From: Rodentolepis nana
Taxonomy: Eukaryota > Platyhelminthes > Cestoda > Cyclophyllidea > Hymenolepididae
DNA length: 12,064 bases
Direction: 5' to 3'
NCBI GenBank assembly: GCA_900617975.1
Contig: UZAE01001678.1
Span: forward strand, 1-12,064
Below are positions 9,486 to 12,064 of the stretch, piece by piece. How positions within the stretch are numbered: the stretch's first letter is position 1; the number at the start of each line of letters is the position of its first letter. The position numbers and the translations under genes are program-made. The notes beneath the pieces were generated by a model, which worked only from the letters and a program-made list of their open reading frames with translations, had not been told where the DNA came from and made no database searches.

Positions 9486-9603
9486 AGCCTTCCTATTCTG
9501 AGGCTTTTCGACTGAATGGCAAGATGGATTCGATCAAAATGTCATCTGCCAGCAATTTATCCCACGCCATTCAACCGACTTTGAGAGGAACTGAAGAAGG
9601 GCT
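9486..9603. other. Foldable, less AT-rich patch
   Basis: Nested inverted repeats are visible. AGCCTTC (9486-9492) pairs with GAAGGGCT (9596-9603, one bulged G). TGAATGGC (9513-9520) pairs with GCCATTCA (9566-9573), extended by TCG/CGA after two mismatches. AGATG (9522-9526) pairs with CATCT (9543-9547). A competing hairpin, AGAGCCT with AGGCTTT, lies at the left. This could be a structured non-coding RNA or an old palindromic mobile-element relic. No known RNA family is recognised. Confidence 0.25.
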
Positions 9604-10323
9604 GAAGCGTAAAGAAAATAAAGTCCCTTAGATGCAGAAAACTCTTAAAACCAAATTTCAGTTGGCTTATTCTTGATCATTTATAATTTCACTTGAATAG
9701 GGTCGAATCGCTTTGAAAGAAAAGACTTTTAAAATGAAATTAGAAAGTAAAATGAAAGACTCGGCTGAAATAACAGAGCTTAAAAGGATTGAATTACTTC
9801 TAAAATTACCCTGCCAAAAAAGAAGTCACTAATGGAAGAATGAGAAGAATGCCAACAACCGTACTGTCCATCTACACCACGAAGCAAAAACTAAATCATA
9901 GAGATGAGGCAGCAGTAAAAGTCCAATCAGCGAACATTAAAGATTCTTAATTGTTGAAATGCCAACTAGCAAAGGACAAAAATAGATGAGTGAACTGTAA
10001 CAACCTTATTGCTGACATAGCTACTTCATTACTTGACGTGATGATGTCTGAGCTGGTGCTTTCTCTTGTCATCGGATCAATTCGAACGATTTCGCGAGGA
10101 AAACATCCCTTTCAATCTAACGGGTGCCTTGTTACTTTCTCTCCCAATTGTCTTCTCCCCTAGGCTCCGGTAAATCAGGAAAGGCTCAGCAATAAATATT
10201 ACACTAATAAAATCCGTTTTCGCGTTAAAATAACCTCTGACCTGAGATTAAAACCTGGAATTGAAACAAGTAGGTATTAAATTTCATTACAAATTTTTGA
10301 TTTTCTACGTTGTCTAACACCAG
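9604..10323. other. Stretch with weak coding-like patch, no gene called
   Basis: The first 400 bases show nothing. From about 10030 to 10170 the sequence is less AT-rich and two plus-strand frames stay open. One of them reaches a donor-like CTCCG|GTAAAT at 10169/10170 with a peptide containing SSDQFERFREENIPF. This could be an exon upstream of the candidate at 10324, but it has no clear acceptor or start, so it is only noted. Confidence 0.3.
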
Positions 10324-10409
10324 GATTGTCATTTTTCTCCCTCAATTAAGCAAAATTACCAGAACAAGTACTTCGTCAGTGACTTTATGGCATTCCCACC
10401 CTGCGGCAG
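10324..10409 (+). CDS. Candidate internal exon, unrecognised product
   Basis: This 86-bp segment follows a good acceptor (pyrimidine-rich tract ending CTAACACCAG at 10323) and ends at a consensus donor, CAG|GTGAGT, with the GT at 10410. Read from its first base it encodes 28 residues, including KYFVSDFMAFPPCG, with two cysteines. It ends two bases into a codon. The next frame is also open, so the frame is not certain. Spliced over a 38-nt intron it continues for 33 codons in the following segment. No protein family is recognised. It is called on splice signals, composition and frame continuity only, and may be a chance arrangement. Confidence 0.22.
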
Positions 10410-10447
10410 GTGAGTTCAAACACTCTGAAAGACACTTTCTCATCTAG

Positions 10448-10547
10448 TTACCTCCAGACTCTGACAATGGTATCTTCCTGCCTAGGGCCTTTGAATGCTC
10501 CAAGATACTGGGAATTGCTTCACATTAATTTTGAAACGTGTATCTAG
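10448..10547 (+). CDS. Candidate terminal exon, unrecognised product
   Basis: It starts after an acceptor-like TTTCTCATCTAG (AG at 10446-10447). If joined to 10324-10409 the split codon becomes AGT (Ser). The frame then runs through a peptide containing SSCLGPLNAPRYWELL to a TAG at 10545-10547. The 38-nt intron is far below typical animal size, but introns of roughly this size are known in flatworms. The product is not recognised. The neighbouring open frame at 10602 starts 54 bp downstream and its relation to this exon is unknown. Confidence 0.2.
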
Positions 10548-10601
10548 AGGAGACTATTGAACAAAGCTGTCAATAATTCTATATGAAATGTAAAAGCTTC
10601 G

Positions 10602-10910
10602 ATGTCTACTCAGTGTCGTTTTTCCCAGAAAATTAATCAAGTTGTGATTAGTACATGGGCAAACGGAGAAGAAGTAAATGATGGAGCTTCAATTGATAAA
10701 AGTCCTCACTATCTGTTGAGGGGACGAAGAGGCAGTCTCGTTGCATATGGGAAAGATAAAATGAGTAATCCAAATGGTTATATGGGAATATTTCTATCGA
10801 ATATGACCGGTAAGTCTTATGTACCAGTATTGGGGATAACAAGTAGAGGTGGGAAGGCTTCGGCAATTTTTAAGATATTGAGTAGAGTAAAAAATCAAAG
10901 CTTATGGTAA
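10602..10910 (+). CDS. 102-codon open frame, hypothetical
   Basis: An ATG-started frame of 102 codons with a mixed, soluble-looking composition and no recognisable domain. It has a basic RGRRGS patch at residues 40-45 and a glycine- and lysine-rich C-terminal half. A consensus donor, GACCG|GTAAGT, falls inside it (GT at 10810), so a real gene could splice there and the last third would not be coding. By a rough count about one open frame of this length is expected by chance in a window of this size and composition. The opposite strand is also open over 10648-10866. Confidence 0.15.
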   Translation: MSTQCRFSQKINQVVISTWANGEEVNDGASIDKSPHYLLRGRRGSLVAYGKDKMSNPNGYMGIFLSNMTGKSYVPVLGITSRGGKASAIFKILSRVKNQSLW

Positions 10911-10928
10911 TCCTTTTGGGGCAAATTC

Positions 10929-10947
10929 TGCTGCTTAGATAGCAGCA
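10929..10947. other. Perfect 7-bp stem-loop
   Basis: TGCTGCT (10929-10935) and AGCAGCA (10941-10947) pair perfectly around a TAGAT loop, just downstream of the 102-codon frame. It lacks a following T run that would suggest a Pol III terminator. Its function is unknown. Confidence 0.45.
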
Positions 10948-11129
10948 AAGGTGATCATAGCATTACACTCTCACCAAGTCATGAGTTGGAAAACTTGGCA
11001 GTCAAGATCAAACGTATGTCATATACCCTAGCATACCATTTTATACCACTTTCCCCTTATGTTACTAGGTTTCCCCACTTATAAGAGTTATCCAGACCAC
11101 CCATGTCCAGAACCATCTTTCCATCCCAT

Positions 11130-11528
11130 TTACTCAATACACTTAGGTGATCCAACTCCAATGCTATTATTATTTTCTGTTTTAAAATGAATGTTTAACT
11201 GCAAACAGATCAACAAACTTACAAGAAGATTGACTAAAAGGTATATCAGTCTTACTCTAAAATTTTTATCCCTTTTCGAGCTGTATACGTTATTGACAAT
11301 CAAGCTCTTTCTGGACATGATACAAATTGTGACGTGAGTACAGTCCATCTTAGCCCATTTCACCATTCGACCATTCCCCTCCAGTAGATCACTCATGAAT
11401 AACAGAGGAACAAATATTTCTCCAACACGAGTTCGCCGGAACGCGATATGACTGTCACTGCTAATCAAGGAGACGGCAGTCATATCTACTTCCTGTTTGT
11501 CAAAGTCTCTCAAAAAGTGCTCAAACAT
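11130..11528 (-). CDS. 132-codon open frame, hypothetical, one hydrophobic segment
   Basis: This is the longest open frame in the window. Its first 90 or so codons are less AT-rich than the surroundings and encode a charged, soluble-looking stretch. Residues 94-113 (LIYLLVNLLVSLLICLQLNI) form a possible membrane segment, preceded by the basic run KRDKNFRVR. A consensus donor GTAAGT lies inside that segment (plus 11222-11217), so if this is an exon the hydrophobic tail may be intronic. A TAA stop lies six codons before the ATG. No family is recognised. A frame this long is expected well below once by chance here, so it is the best coding candidate, but it remains weak without transcript or homology evidence. 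Confidence 0.25.
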   Translation of the reverse strand: MFEHFLRDFDKQEVDMTAVSLISSDSHIAFRRTRVGEIFVPLLFMSDLLEGNGRMVKWAKMDCTHVTICIMSRKSLIVNNVYSSKRDKNFRVRLIYLLVNLLVSLLICLQLNIHFKTENNNSIGVGSPKCIE

Positions 11529-11683
11529 ATAGCTACATATCCATTACAGCCATAATTTCGATACAACTTTACTGACGGAAAAACGCTCCTCTAATTTCAC
11601 TTTTTCGGCTTTTTGGGAAACTCCATTGAAGAATGCAAGTTGCAGAACAAGTCCCTTTATGTAAATTGTTTGCCATGTAAACC

Positions 11684-11695
11684 ATTTTTAAATAT
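11684..11695. repeat. Target-site duplication, left of SINE copy E
   Basis: ATTTTTAAATAT is repeated at 11993-12004. Both copies are preceded by CC, so the duplication could be 14 bp. The shorter form is given because copy D shows that the element itself ends in CCCC. Confidence 0.85.
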
Positions 11696-11992
11696 TTGTT
11701 TATATCAAATGGCAAGCGTTTTGATGGTTATCATTAGCCCTTTAGTTGAATTCAGGCTTCACAGAGGGGAAGGAACATCAAAGTGAAAGAAAGTCGAGAG
11801 TGTGGGGGACAGAAGAGTGGTTCAAAGACGAAGGTAGAAAATTTAGAAAAAATGTGATGTGAGTACTGTGGAAGTAGTTAAATATGATATATAGTGGGGT
11901 CAGAAGTCAACTGCCGATTATTGGACTATTTTGCCGTATGAGTATACGTTGATCAGGGTGTACCAAGTGGAGGTAAGTCTACCGCACACCCC
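11696..11992 (-). mobile_element. SINE-like retroposon, copy E (full length, internally deleted)
   Basis: Minus-strand copy of 297 bp bounded by a 12-14 bp duplication. Its 5' terminus (GGGGTGTGCGGTAGACTTAC in element sense) coincides with that of copy D, which fixes the family's start. The conserved foldback CGTAT-GAGT-ATACG lies at plus 11935-11948. It lacks part of the GACTTC...GACCCC region and the TGTGTCTGTCT segment. The B-box-like site has decayed (TATTTAACTAC). It shares the CAACTAAAGGGC block with A. The 3' end is CCATTTGATATAAACAA. On the plus strand a consensus donor, GAG|GTAAGT, occurs at 11973. Confidence 0.9.
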
Positions 11993-12004
11993 ATTTTTAA
12001 ATAT
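11993..12004. repeat. Target-site duplication, right of SINE copy E
   Basis: Perfect match to 11684-11695, directly adjoining the element's CACACCCC end. Confidence 0.85.
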
Positions 12005-12054
12005 AAGCTAACGGGTTTCTTTTGACTATAATAGCTAAGATATGGAGGCGTTGT

Positions 12055-12064
12055 GGGGGGGGGG
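12055..12064. repeat. G10 homopolymer at window end
   Basis: Ten G in a row up to the last base, in otherwise AT-rich DNA. It may be a genuine homopolymer or a sequencing or contig-edge artefact. Confidence 0.9.

Noticed and set aside
1..12064. tRNA, rRNA, snRNA, CRISPR or bacterial-type operon
   Set aside because: No cloverleaf with proper T-arm, no conserved rRNA or snRNA segment, no regularly spaced short repeats and no tandem long open frames were found on either strand.

Overview
This window looks like AT-rich eukaryotic nuclear DNA, about two-thirds A+T by eye. It most likely comes from an invertebrate animal. No prokaryotic gene layout is visible: there are no long tandem ORFs, ribosome binding sites, operons, rRNA, tRNA or CRISPR array. 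No known protein family could be recognised. Nearly all of it reads as intergenic or intronic sequence, and the exact lineage cannot be fixed from the sequence.

The one well-supported system is a short interspersed retroposon (SINE-like) present as five copies: A at 1-182 (+, cut by the window edge), B at 838-1132 (-), C at 1261-1554 (+), D at 7159-7481 (-) and E at 11696-11992 (-). B, D and E have target-site duplications of about 16, 14 and 12-14 bp. D and E share the same 5' terminus (GGGGTGTGCG in element sense), so the full-length unit is about 300-323 bp. B and C are 5'-truncated. The 3' ends are AATAAA-rich, and C carries a short AATA repeat tail. This pattern is that of target-primed reverse transcription by an unseen LINE partner. 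Diagnostic bases split the copies into A/C/E and B/D groups. B and C face each other as a long imperfect inverted repeat.

The space between copies holds simple structure only. There are stem-loops at 1795-1822, 3784-3801, 3854-3898 and 10929-10947, a palindrome at 2885-2898, an (AT)13 microsatellite at 5144-5169, a two-unit repeat of 90 bp period around 6038-6175, and a foldable, less AT-rich patch at 9486-9603. Stretches of 184-821, 1555-2884, 2899-5073, 5170-6037, 6184-7144, 7496-9485 and 9604-10323 contain nothing recognisable as a gene.

The right end (about 10030-11530) is somewhat less AT-rich and holds the only candidates for coding sequence. These are a possible pair of + strand exons around a 38-nt micro-intron (10324-10547), a 102-codon + strand ORF (10602-10910) and a 132-codon - strand ORF (11130-11528) with a hydrophobic segment. 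All are weak, unrecognised calls. The window ends in a run of ten G, which may mark a contig or gap edge.
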